From the NCBI RefSeq assembly GCF_013283195.1, contig NZ_JABEKT010000002.1, positions 1 to 64,000 of the forward strand: 64,000 bases of DNA, given 5' to 3'. The translations under genes and the position numbers were made by a program. The first letter of the stretch is position 1, and every line of letters begins with the position of its first letter. The stretch is from Ensifer adhaerens (GTDB lineage Bacteria; Pseudomonadota; Alphaproteobacteria; Rhizobiales; Rhizobiaceae). Of the stretch, positions 53,848 to 63,374 are shown in pieces. The notes beneath the pieces are model-generated. The model searched no databases. It had not been told where the DNA came from and saw nothing but the letters and a program-made list of their open reading frames with translations.

Positions 53848-54600
53848 ATGAGTGTTCAAACGAAGCTGGAGCCGGGCACCGGAACAGGCACGTTGACCTC
53901 GAGGCTTGGCGACACTTTGCGACGGGCAATAACCGGGGGGCAATTCCCACCAGGCAGCAAGTTACCAAGCGAGGCGCAACTCTCAGAGATCCATGGCGTC
54001 AGCCGAACGGTCGTGCGCGAGGCGATCGCAGCTCTTCGAGCGGACCGCCTGGTCGAGCCGCGCCAGGGTGCTGGCGTCTTCGTCCTCGACACGCCGCCCG
54101 TTGCCGGCGCCGCACCGCTTTTCCTTCAGGACGTTGATCCGGTGCGCGTATCCTCGATGATCGAACTCCTGGAACTGCGCACGGCGGTCGAGGTGGAAGC
54201 CGCGGGGCTTGCGGCCCTGCGCCGCTCGCCGGCACAGGAAGAGGTGATCATCGAACGGCACTATGCGGTGCGCGCCTGCCTGAATGCCGGCATCTCCAGC
54301 GTCGAGGCCGACTTCGCCCTGCATCTCGCCATAGCCGAGGCCACCAACAACCCGCGGTTCCGCGAATTCCTGGCCATGATCGGGCGCAACGTCATCCCGC
54401 GCGGCGCCCTGCGCAACGACGACAGCGAGCAGGACCAATCCGCCTACATCGCCATGCTCGACAACGAGCATAACGACATCGTCTTCGCCATATCCAACGG
54501 CGACGAAGAAGGCGCCCGCGAGGCGATGCGGCGTCATCTGCGCGGCAGCCAGGCGCGTTACCGCACACTGCTTCGCGAACAGCGCGCACCTGTACGATAA
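53848..54600 (+). CDS. FadR-subfamily GntR regulator of uronate genes
   Basis: A 250-residue regulator. The HTH is LGDTLRRAITGGQFPPGSKLPSEAQLSEIHGVSRTVVREAIAALRADRLVEPRQGAGVFV. The FCD domain (about 100-235) has EADFALHLAIAEAT and LDNEHNDIVFAI, the usual metal and ligand helices. It is divergent from udh and 68 bp upstream of kdgD. Matching operator sites overlap both promoters, so it should repress both until a uronate or aldarate intermediate binds. AAGGAG lies 5 nt before the ATG. Confidence 0.9.
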   Translation: MSVQTKLEPGTGTGTLTSRLGDTLRRAITGGQFPPGSKLPSEAQLSEIHGVSRTVVREAIAALRADRLVEPRQGAGVFVLDTPPVAGAAPLFLQDVDPVRVSSMIELLELRTAVEVEAAGLAALRRSPAQEEVIIERHYAVRACLNAGISSVEADFALHLAIAEATNNPRFREFLAMIGRNVIPRGALRNDDSEQDQSAYIAMLDNEHNDIVFAISNGDEEGAREAMRRHLRGSQARYRTLLREQRAPVR

Positions 54601-54604
54601 TTCA

Positions 54605-55574
<970 letters not shown>

Positions 55575-55575
55575 G

Positions 55576-56712
55576 ATGAAGATCGCAGCCGTCCGCACGC
55601 ATCTCCTGGAGCACCACCTGGCGGTGCCGTTTCAAAGCGCCTCGATGCGCTTCGACCGGCGTGCCCATGTACTGGTGGAGATCGTCTGCGACGACGGCAC
55701 CGCGGGCTGGGGCGAGTGCCTTGGCCCGACCCGGCCGAATGCCGCGGTGGTCGCGGCCTACACGCCCTGGCTCATCGGCGCCGATCCGCTCGAAACCGAA
55801 AAAATCTGGGCACGGCTCTATAACGCGCTGCGCGACCAAGGCCAGCGCGGGCTGGCGGTGACTGCCCTTTCAGGCATCGACATCGCGCTTTGGGATATCA
55901 AGGGCAAACATTTCGGCGTGCCGGTCTCCACGCTGCTCGGTGGTCGCTTCCGCGAAACCGTCAGCGCCTACGCCACCGGCAGCTTCAAGCGCGACGGCGT
56001 CGACCGCGTCGAGGACAATGCCGCCGAAGTCGCGCGCTATCGCGCGGAGGGTTTTCACGCCAGCAAGATCAAGATCGGCTTCGGCGTGCAAGAAGACCTT
56101 GCCGTGGTGCGTGCGGTGCGCGAGGCCGTCGGGCCGGACATGCGGCTGATGGTCGATGCCAATCACGGTTACGACGTGCTCGAAGCGCTCGAATTCGGCC
56201 GCAAGGCCGCCGACCTGGACATCGACTGGTTCGAGGAACCGGTGGTGCCGGAACAGCTGGGCGCCTATCGCGAAGTGCGCGCCGGCCAGCCGATACCGGT
56301 TGCCGGCGGCGAAACCTGGCACAGCCGATGGGGCATGCGCGAGCCGGTCGAGACCCGCGCCGTCGACATCCTCCAACCCGATCTGGCCGGTGTCGGCGGT
56401 TTCACCGAGGCGCGCCGCGTCGCCGACATGGCAGCACTTCACGGTGTGCGCATCGTGCCGCATGTCTGGGGCACGGCAATCCATATTGCCGCCGCCCTGC
56501 AATTCATAGCGGCGATGGTGCCCAATCCGGTTCGCGTCAATCCGATCGAGCCGATCCTCGAATTCGATCGCACCGAAAACCCGTTCAGACAGGCGGTGAT
56601 CAAAACCCCGATCGAGCATGAGCAGGGGGTGGTCAAAATCCCCTCTGGCCCGGGACTTGGCATCGAGATCGACCGCGATGCGCTTGCCGAGTTCCGGATG
56701 AGGGATGATTGA
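55576..56712 (+). CDS. gci: D-galactarolactone cycloisomerase
   Basis: A 378-residue enolase-superfamily enzyme (mandelate racemase/MLE subgroup) that opens D-galactaro-1,4-lactone to 3-deoxy-2-keto-hexarate. The catalytic Lys region is SKIKIGFG, and the metal ligands lie in LMVDANHGYD, DWFEEPVVPEQL and VAGGETWH. The general-base His is in RIVPHVWGT. It resembles Agrobacterium Gci nearly block for block (LYNALRDQGQRGL, AYATGSFKRD). It starts one base after the kdgD stop. Confidence 0.92.
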   Translation: MKIAAVRTHLLEHHLAVPFQSASMRFDRRAHVLVEIVCDDGTAGWGECLGPTRPNAAVVAAYTPWLIGADPLETEKIWARLYNALRDQGQRGLAVTALSGIDIALWDIKGKHFGVPVSTLLGGRFRETVSAYATGSFKRDGVDRVEDNAAEVARYRAEGFHASKIKIGFGVQEDLAVVRAVREAVGPDMRLMVDANHGYDVLEALEFGRKAADLDIDWFEEPVVPEQLGAYREVRAGQPIPVAGGETWHSRWGMREPVETRAVDILQPDLAGVGGFTEARRVADMAALHGVRIVPHVWGTAIHIAAALQFIAAMVPNPVRVNPIEPILEFDRTENPFRQAVIKTPIEHEQGVVKIPSGPGLGIEIDRDALAEFRMRDD

Positions 56713-56713
56713 G

Positions 56714-57595
56714 ATGCTGGTCAGAACGCTCTCCGGTCGCCCGTCCAAGATCCCGCTGCCACCAGGCACGGTCGATACGCAGATGCATATGTATCTGCCC
56801 GGTTTTCCCGCCCTTCCCGGCGGACCCGCGCTTCCCGCCGGCGCCCTGCCCGATGCGGATCAATACAGACAATTCATGCGCTGGCTCGGCATCGACAGGG
56901 TCATCATCACCCAGGGCAATGCCCATCAGCGTGACAATGCCAACCTGATCGCCTGCCTGAATGCGATGGGTGACATCGCCCGAGGGGTCGCCGCCTTCGG
57001 CGCGGAAACCTCGGATAGGGAGCTGGACGCCTGGGCGGCGGCCGGCATCATCGGCGCAAGGATCATGGACCTGCCCGGCGGCGGCGTTGCCCTCGATGAA
57101 CTGGAAGCCGTGGATGCCCGTGCCGCCGCACGCAACTGGATGGTCGCCGTCCAGTTCGACGGCAGCGATATCCTCGAGCACGAACCGAGGCTTAAGAAAC
57201 TCAAATCCCGTTGGGTCTTCGATCATCACGGCAAGTTCTTCTCAGGCGCCGCACCGGATGGTCCCGAGGTCGCAGCCGTCAAGCGGCTGATCGATGGAGG
57301 CAACTGCTGGTTCAAGTTCGCCGGCGCCTATGAATCCTCAAAGACCGGCGGTCCTGACTATGCCGATGTGGCAGCCCTTTCGCGAGCGATCGCCGCTCAT
57401 GCGCCGGAGCGCATCGTCTGGGGCAGCAACTGGCCACACAACCTTGCAAAGACCAATGCCGACTATCCCGACGATGCTGCGCTGACAGACACGGTCCTGG
57501 GCTGGCTGCCCGACGCCGAGATCCGTCATCGCGTGCTCGTCGAAAATCCTGAACGGCTCTTTGGCTTGAAGCCATTCACGGACGGAGGTGCCTGA
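56714..57595 (+). CDS. gli: D-galactarolactone isomerase
   Basis: A 293-residue amidohydrolase-superfamily barrel that moves the lactone between the 1,5 and 1,4 forms, linking Udh to Gci. It shows VDTQMHMYLPG (the family HxH place, here QMHM), VIITQGNAHQRDN, WVFDHHGKFF and IVWGSNWPHNL. Modification of the first metal motif fits an isomerase rather than a metal hydrolase. The ATG at 56714 has AGGG 9 nt upstream; ATG at 56705, overlapping gci, is the alternative. Confidence 0.88.
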   Translation: MLVRTLSGRPSKIPLPPGTVDTQMHMYLPGFPALPGGPALPAGALPDADQYRQFMRWLGIDRVIITQGNAHQRDNANLIACLNAMGDIARGVAAFGAETSDRELDAWAAAGIIGARIMDLPGGGVALDELEAVDARAAARNWMVAVQFDGSDILEHEPRLKKLKSRWVFDHHGKFFSGAAPDGPEVAAVKRLIDGGNCWFKFAGAYESSKTGGPDYADVAALSRAIAAHAPERIVWGSNWPHNLAKTNADYPDDAALTDTVLGWLPDAEIRHRVLVENPERLFGLKPFTDGGA

Positions 57596-57655
57596 AGCCA
57601 CCCGCATGCGTCCGGAGCGAGGAGGCTTCGGCGTTTCAAGAAGGAGGAGGACACA

Positions 57656-58630
57656 ATGAATATCGCAAAAACGCTTTGCCTGGCCCTGGGCGTTGCCCTT
57701 GGCGCCGGCAGCCTGCAGGCGCAGGAAATTACCCTGCGCTCGGCCGACATCCACCCGGACGGTTATCCGACCGTCGATGCGGTGAAATACATGGGCGAGC
57801 TGGTCGCCAAGCGCACCAACGGCCGCATCAAGATCGACGTCACCAACAACGCAGCGCTTGGCAGCGAGAAGGACACGATCGAGCAGACCCGCTTCGGCGT
57901 CATCGACATGAACCGCGTCAACGCAGCACCTTTCAACAACCTGGTACCGCAGACCGTGGTGCTCGGACTTCCCTTCCTGTTCCGCTCGACCGAACACATG
58001 CACAAGACCGTCGACGGCCCGATCGGCGACGAAGTGCTGGCCGCCTTCGAACCGCACGGACTGGTCGGACTTGCCTTCTACGATTCCGGCGCGCGTTCGT
58101 TCTATTCGACCAAGAAGCCCATCGAGAAACTCGCCGATCTCAAGGGCATGAAGGTTCGCGTCCAGCAGTCGGATCTCTGGATCGCCATGATGGAAGCCTT
58201 CGGCGCCAATGCCACGCCGATGCCTTTCGGCGAGGTCTATTCCTCGCTTGAGACAGGCGTCGTCGATGCGGCCGAGAACAACTGGCCGTCCTACGAATCC
58301 TCCCGGCATTTCGAGGTTGCCAAGAACTACACGCTCACCGAACACTCCCTCAATCCGGAAATCCTGGTGATCTCGAAGCTGAGCTGGGACAAGCTTTCGC
58401 CCGACGACCAGAAGGTTCTGAAGGAAGCGGCGAAGGAATCGGTCGTCAAGATGCGGGAGCTCTGGACCGCGCGCGAAAAGGCCTCTGAGGAAAAGGTTCG
58501 CGCAGCCGGCGCCAATGTCGTCACTGTCGACAAGGCAGAGTTCTCCGCGGCGATGAAGCCCGTCTACGACCGCTTCGTCACCGATCCTCAGATGAAGGAT
58601 CTGCTCGAGCGCATCCGCGCCATCAACTAG
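57656..58630 (+). CDS. TRAP transporter substrate-binding protein (DctP family), probable uronate binder
   Basis: A 324-residue periplasmic protein with a signal peptide ending near GSLQAQE. The DctP fold shows [57 protein letters not shown] and [22 protein letters not shown], where the Arg in VRVQQS would bind the substrate carboxylate. It is followed by both membrane subunits and preceded by uronate enzymes, so galacturonate or glucuronate is the likely ligand. A C9 tract follows the stop codon. Confidence 0.9.
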   Translation: MNIAKTLCLALGVALGAGSLQAQEITLRSADIHPDGYPTVDAVKYMGELVAKRTNGRIKIDVTNNAALGSEKDTIEQTRFGVIDMNRVNAAPFNNLVPQTVVLGLPFLFRSTEHMHKTVDGPIGDEVLAAFEPHGLVGLAFYDSGARSFYSTKKPIEKLADLKGMKVRVQQSDLWIAMMEAFGANATPMPFGEVYSSLETGVVDAAENNWPSYESSRHFEVAKNYTLTEHSLNPEILVISKLSWDKLSPDDQKVLKEAAKESVVKMRELWTAREKASEEKVRAAGANVVTVDKAEFSAAMKPVYDRFVTDPQMKDLLERIRAIN

Positions 58631-58705
58631 CCCCCCCCCACAACGGAGTGTCCGGTTTCATCGGCCGGGCCCTCCTCTCGTCTGCAGCCTATGGAGGATA
58701 CGGCA

Positions 58706-59227
58706 ATGTGGCATTTTTTGCAGGCCGTCAGGCCTGCGCTTACCCGGCTCAGCCGGCTCTCGCTCTACATCTCGGGTGTGGGACTGGTCTCCATGACGGC
58801 CATCGTCGGCTGGCAGGTCTTTGCCCGCTACGTGCTCAACGACACGCCCAGTTGGTCCGAACCTCTGTCGCTGCATCTGATGTCCTGGTTCATCCTGCTC
58901 GGCGCCGCCGTCGGCGTGCGCGAGAGCGTGCATCTCGGGCTCGACTTCGTCCGCCACTCGGCATCGCCAGCTGTTCAGCGCCTGATGGATCTCGTCAGCC
59001 TTTCCCTGATCGTGCTCTTTGGCCTTTCGATGAGCTTCTATTCGACCCTGCTTTCCGTCGGCACCTGGGCCGCGACGATCCCCGTGCTCGGCTGGCCGGG
59101 TGGCGTCGACTTCTTTCCGATGATCGCCGGCGGCCTGCTGATCGCGCTGTTTGCGGCAGAGCGGCTCGCCGATGTTGTGCTCGGTGAGGCCCCGGTCGCC
59201 GATATCGTTATTCAGGAGGCGGCATAG
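58706..59227 (+). CDS. TRAP transporter small permease (DctQ family)
   Basis: A 173-residue membrane protein with four helices. The DctQ signature is VGWQVFARYVLNDTPSWSEPLSLHLMSWFILLGAAVGVRESVHLGLDF. The ATG at 58706 is chosen because GGAGG lies 8-9 nt upstream; the ATG five codons earlier would overlap that site. Its stop shares a base with the GTG start of the large permease, so the two are coupled. Confidence 0.9.
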   Translation: MWHFLQAVRPALTRLSRLSLYISGVGLVSMTAIVGWQVFARYVLNDTPSWSEPLSLHLMSWFILLGAAVGVRESVHLGLDFVRHSASPAVQRLMDLVSLSLIVLFGLSMSFYSTLLSVGTWAATIPVLGWPGGVDFFPMIAGGLLIALFAAERLADVVLGEAPVADIVIQEAA

Positions 59228-60507
59228 TGGCCTACAGCATTCTCTTCGGCACCTTCACCATCCTGATGATGATCGGCATGCCGATCGCGTTTTGCCTCGG
59301 CATCGCGTCGCTGGCGACCGTCATCTACATGGGCCTTCCGCCGATCGTCGTCTTCCAGCAGATGAATTCCGGCATGAACGTTTTTGCCATGATGGCGATC
59401 CCGTTCTTCATCTTTGCCGGCGACCTGATGGTGCGCGGCGGCATCGCCGATCGGCTGATCCGATTTGCCGCTGGCATCGTCGGCCACCTGCGCGGCGGCC
59501 TCGGCCAGGTCAACATCGTCGCCTCGACGCTGTTCGGCGGCATTTCCGGCTCCGCCGTGGCCGACGCATCCGCCGTCGGTGGGCTGATGATCCCGCAGAT
59601 GGCGGCGCGCGGTTACGACCGCAGCTACGCCGTCAATGTCACGGTCAATGCGGCGATCATCGCGCTGATGATCCCGCCCTCGCACAACATGATCCTCTAT
59701 TCAATCGCCGCCGGCGGCAATGTCTCGGTCGCCGATCTCTTCACCGCCGGCATCCTGCCCGGCCTTCTGCTCGCCGCAGCGCTGATGGTCACGGCCTATG
59801 TGGTGGCGCGCAAGAAGGGATACCCATCGGAGCCCTTCCCGGGGCTTCGCCGCCTCGGCTTCTATCTGCTCGCCTCGCTGCCGGGGCTGCTGCTGATCGG
59901 CATCATCTTCGGCGGCGTACGCTCGGGCATCTTCACGGCAACGGAAAGCTCTTGCATCGCGGTGTTCTATGCCCTGCTCGTAGCACTTCTCGTCTACCGC
60001 GAACTTGATTGGAAAGGCTTCGTCGAGGCGGTGCTTCAGGCGGTGCGCACCACCGCGATGGTGCTGCTGGTGATCGGCACCGCCGCCTCCTTCGGCTGGC
60101 TGATGGCATTCCTGCAGGTCCAGCAGGGCATGGTCGCCGCCATCAGCGCGATCTCCGACAATCCCATCATCGTGCTGTTGCTGATCAATATCATTCTGCT
60201 CCTGCTCGGTACCTTCATGGACATGGCGCCGCTGGTCATCATCAGCACGCCGGTGCTTTTGCCGGTGGTCAAGGCGTTCGGCATCGACCCGGTGCATTTC
60301 GGCGTGGTGATGATTTTGAACGCCGGCATCGGCCTCAACACCCCACCCGTCGGCACCGTACTTTTTGTCGGCTGCGCCGTTGGCGGCATTTCGATCCGCG
60401 AGGCGATGCGCACCATCTGGCCGTTCTTCGGCGCCAGCATCGCCGTCCTGATGCTCGTCACCTACATCCCCGGCCTGTCCCTCTGGCTGCCGAGCCTCTT
60501 CCGGTAG
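59227..60507 (+). CDS. TRAP transporter large permease (DctM family)
   Basis: A 426-residue membrane protein with about 12 helices. Marks are MPIAFCLGIASL, ASTLFGGISGSAVADASAVGGLMIPQM, ALMIPPSHNMI and the repeat GIGLNTPPVGTVLFVGC, the two sodium- and substrate-binding regions of the transporter. It starts with GTG at the small-permease stop, with AGGAGG upstream. A GC hairpin follows its stop. It drives sodium-dependent uronate uptake, with the substrate inferred from the operon. Confidence 0.92.
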   Translation: MAYSILFGTFTILMMIGMPIAFCLGIASLATVIYMGLPPIVVFQQMNSGMNVFAMMAIPFFIFAGDLMVRGGIADRLIRFAAGIVGHLRGGLGQVNIVASTLFGGISGSAVADASAVGGLMIPQMAARGYDRSYAVNVTVNAAIIALMIPPSHNMILYSIAAGGNVSVADLFTAGILPGLLLAAALMVTAYVVARKKGYPSEPFPGLRRLGFYLLASLPGLLLIGIIFGGVRSGIFTATESSCIAVFYALLVALLVYRELDWKGFVEAVLQAVRTTAMVLLVIGTAASFGWLMAFLQVQQGMVAAISAISDNPIIVLLLINIILLLLGTFMDMAPLVIISTPVLLPVVKAFGIDPVHFGVVMILNAGIGLNTPPVGTVLFVGCAVGGISIREAMRTIWPFFGASIAVLMLVTYIPGLSLWLPSLFR

Positions 60508-60512
60508 CCAGA

Positions 60513-60536
60513 GGCCCGAGCGTTCAGGTTCGGGCC
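60513..60536 (+). terminator. Hairpin after the TRAP operon
   Basis: GGCCCGA (60513-60519) and TCGGGCC (60530-60536) form a 7-bp stem with a 10-nt loop starting 6 bp past the dctM stop. No T run follows, so termination may be incomplete and the next gene could be partly co-transcribed. Confidence 0.4.
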
Positions 60537-60600
60537 GATCCACAATTCGACCGCATTGCCCCGGCATCGCACCTGCGACACCGGGATGGAGGCGAATCGC

Positions 60601-61557
60601 GTGGCGCAGCGATCGGATGACAGACGTTTCACATCACTGGAAGCGCGCATCGATGCGGCCGCGCACCGGCTGCTCGACAGGCTTCCACGCGATGGCATCC
60701 CTGGCGGTCTGACGGAATTTCTCGTCTTCGGCATCAAACAGGCTTTCGCATGTCTCTTCGGCGGCGCCCTGCTCGCGCTGATGATTGCAACCAAGCTGTT
60801 CTGGCCGGACGAGATCGGCCTTGCCCGCTACGATTTCCTGTTCCTCGCCGCCCTCGGCATCCAGCTTCTCATGCTGGCCTTCAAGCTCGAGACCATTGCC
60901 GAAGCCAAGGTCATCCTGATCTTCCATATCGTCGGCACGCTGATGGAGATCTTCAAGACGTCCGTCGGTTCCTGGATCTATCCGGAACCCCGCGTCTTTC
61001 GCATCGGCGGCGTGCCGCTGTTTTCAGGGTTCATGTATGCCGCCGTCGGCTCCTACCTTGCTCGCGTGACCCGCATTCTCGATTTGCACTACACCCATTA
61101 TCCTGCGCGCTGGGCAACGGTGCTCCTGGCTCTCGCCATCTATGCCAACTTCTTCACCCACCACTTCGTCGTGGATCTGCGCTATCTGCTGTTTGCCATC
61201 ATCGCGATCCTGTTCTTTCGCACGACCGTGCACTACCGCGTCTTCCGGTTCCGGCATCGCATGCCGCTGCTGATCGGCTTTCTGCTCATTGCCCTGTTCA
61301 TCTGGTTTGCCGAGAATATCGGAACGTGGTCGCGCGCCTGGATCTATCCCTCGCAACACGCCGGCTGGACGCTGGTGTCGCTGCAGAAGCTGGGTGCGTG
61401 GTATCTGCTGATGATCCTGTCCTTCGTGCTGGTCACGCTCGTCCACCGACCGCGCCCGCTGCAAGCGATGCATCAACTTCGGCAGGCGGGTGACCTGCCC
61501 ATCGCGACGGCTGACCGAGGCGCCATCATCGGCGAGGCACCGCAGATCAGCCGGTGA
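60601..61557 (+). CDS. DUF817 membrane protein
   Basis: A 318-residue integral membrane protein with about eight helices. The sequence TEFLVFGIKQAFACLFGGALL, the middle EIFKTSVGSWIYPEPRVFRIGGVPLFSGFMYAAVGSY and ENIGTWSRAWIYPSQHAGW fit what I know as DUF817, whose function is not known. GGAGG lies 8 nt before the GTG start; ATG at 60586 is an alternative. It follows the TRAP operon by 93 bp on the same strand, with no evident promoter of its own. A link to uronate use is possible but unsupported. Confidence 0.75.
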   Translation: MAQRSDDRRFTSLEARIDAAAHRLLDRLPRDGIPGGLTEFLVFGIKQAFACLFGGALLALMIATKLFWPDEIGLARYDFLFLAALGIQLLMLAFKLETIAEAKVILIFHIVGTLMEIFKTSVGSWIYPEPRVFRIGGVPLFSGFMYAAVGSYLARVTRILDLHYTHYPARWATVLLALAIYANFFTHHFVVDLRYLLFAIIAILFFRTTVHYRVFRFRHRMPLLIGFLLIALFIWFAENIGTWSRAWIYPSQHAGWTLVSLQKLGAWYLLMILSFVLVTLVHRPRPLQAMHQLRQAGDLPIATADRGAIIGEAPQISR

Positions 61558-61596
61558 TATCAGGGGAAATATCCGTTGGGGGTGGTTCTGGCGTTG

Positions 61597-62490
61597 TCAT
61601 TTCAGCACAGCTCTGAGCCGGGGAGCCGCGAAATCGACGAAGGCTCTCAGTTTCATCGGCACGTGACCCTGCGGCAGGTAGACCAGCTGAACCGGCAGCG
61701 CCGGATGTTCGAACGTCTCCAGCACCGGCACAAGCAGACGATCGGCAACCGCGCGTGCCGCCTGATAGGACAGAACGCGTGTCAGGCCGAGCCCGGAAAC
61801 GGCAGCGTCGACTGCGGCCTCGGCGGTGTTGACCGCGAGGCGTGACCGGATCGGGGCAGTGATCTCGTCCTTCCCGTCGACAAAGCTCCAGGTCCGGTTC
61901 GACATCAAGCCTTCGAACGTGATGCAATCGTGGTCGGCAAGCTCGCTCGGATGACCCGGCTGTCCATTCCGGCCCAAATAGCTTGGGCTCGCGTAGACGA
62001 CCCGCCTTATCGTGCCGAGTTTCGTGGCGATCAGGTTGCTGTCCGGCAGGTTGCCGATCCTGAGCGCGACATCGATGTGATCGTCGACGAGATTGACGAG
62101 CCGGTCGCCCAAAGACAGGCGCATGTTGACGTCAGGGTTGGCCTTGAGGAAATCGACGACGACAGGCAGCACGTGCAGCCGTCCGAAGACGATTGGCGCC
62201 GTCATCGTCAGATCGCCCTTGATCGTCGTGTATTCCCCAGCCGCCACCCGTTCCGCCTCGTCGACACGCGCGAGGATTTCTCGCGCCGCGTCGACATAGG
62301 TTCGCCCGGCCTCCGTCAGCTGGATCCGGCGATTGGTTCGGGTGAGCAATTGCGCACCGAGATGGGTTTCCAGTTCCGAAACCTTGCGACTGACCGTCGC
62401 CAACGGCATGCGAAGCCGCCGCGATGCGGCAGACAGGCTCCCGCCCTCGACGACGCCGAGAAGCACGGTCATTGCATCCAGTCGATCCAT
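61597..62490 (-). CDS. LysR-family transcriptional regulator
   Basis: A 297-residue LysR regulator. The HTH is MDRLDAMTVLLGVVEGGSLSAASRRLRMPLATVSRKVSELE. The effector domain begins near residue 90 (GDLTMTAPIVFGRLHVLPVVVDFL), typical of the AaeR/DmlR-like group. It is divergent from the glutathione transferase gene across 213 bp and probably controls it. GGAAGGCAA lies directly before the ATG. Confidence 0.87.
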   Translation of the reverse strand: MDRLDAMTVLLGVVEGGSLSAASRRLRMPLATVSRKVSELETHLGAQLLTRTNRRIQLTEAGRTYVDAAREILARVDEAERVAAGEYTTIKGDLTMTAPIVFGRLHVLPVVVDFLKANPDVNMRLSLGDRLVNLVDDHIDVALRIGNLPDSNLIATKLGTIRRVVYASPSYLGRNGQPGHPSELADHDCITFEGLMSNRTWSFVDGKDEITAPIRSRLAVNTAEAAVDAAVSGLGLTRVLSYQAARAVADRLLVPVLETFEHPALPVQLVYLPQGHVPMKLRAFVDFAAPRLRAVLK

Positions 62491-62703
62491 TTGCCTTCCA
62501 GTTTACGAGAATCCATCTACCAGAATGACATTCTACAACCAAATTCCGGAAGGGCATAGATTGTTGAGGAAGGCGGTTCATTCCGAAGCGCCCGTGGACG
62601 CTGAGCTCGCTCCGAGAAAACCGGTTTTCGCTGCCGAATGATTGCACATGGTGCTTCCGGCGGCTGATCCGTCGGCGGGCCGCGATACAAGAGGACACGA
62701 AAG

Positions 62704-63315
62704 ATGAAACTTTACCGCCATCCACTCTCGGGCCACTCGCACCGCGCCCAGCTCTTTTTAGCCCTGCTTGGTGTGCCGCATGACCTTGTCGACGTCGACC
62801 TCCTGGCAAAGGCCCACAAGGCGCCCGATTTCCTCAAGCTCAATTCCTTCGGACAGGTTCCGGTGCTCGACGATGACGGCACGATCGTGAGCGACTCTAA
62901 CGCCATCCTCGTGTATCTCGCCAAGAAGCTCGGTCGCTCCGACTGGCTGCCGGAAGATCCCGCCGGCGCGGCGAAAGTGCAGAAATGGCTATCGGTCGCC
63001 GCCGGCGAAATCGCGTATGGCCCGGCCGCTGCAAGGCTCGTGACCGTCTTCGGCGCGGGTCTTCGGCCGGAGGAAGTGATCGCCAGGGCGCACCGCATCC
63101 TGCAACTGATCGAAGCCGAACTCACCGACCGCGACTTCCTGCTCGGCAGCCGGCCGACGATCGCCGACGTCGCGCTCTACAGCTATGTCTCCAGTGCGCC
63201 CGAAGGCAACGTCGACCTCAGCGGCTACGCCAACGTCAAGGCCTGGCTTGGACGCATCGAGGCCCTGCCCGGTTTCGTGGGCTTCCAGAAAACGGCGGCG
63301 GGCCTCGCCGCCTGA
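62704..63315 (+). CDS. Glutathione S-transferase
   Basis: A 203-residue cytosolic transferase. The N-terminal thioredoxin-like half shows [23 protein letters not shown] (Ser in SGHSH is the catalytic candidate), [11 protein letters not shown] (cis-Pro) and [12 protein letters not shown], with Asp-Ser in place of the usual Glu-Ser that holds glutathione. The helical half has [14 protein letters not shown], the N-capping box. GAGGA lies 9 nt upstream. Members detoxify electrophiles; the substrate is unknown. Confidence 0.87.
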   Translation: MKLYRHPLSGHSHRAQLFLALLGVPHDLVDVDLLAKAHKAPDFLKLNSFGQVPVLDDDGTIVSDSNAILVYLAKKLGRSDWLPEDPAGAAKVQKWLSVAAGEIAYGPAAARLVTVFGAGLRPEEVIARAHRILQLIEAELTDRDFLLGSRPTIADVALYSYVSSAPEGNVDLSGYANVKAWLGRIEALPGFVGFQKTAAGLAA

Positions 63316-63374
63316 TTGCGCTGCCGGTGCGGAACGCTCCGCCCCGGCCTTTCCCGTCAGCAAGGAGAAAGCCG

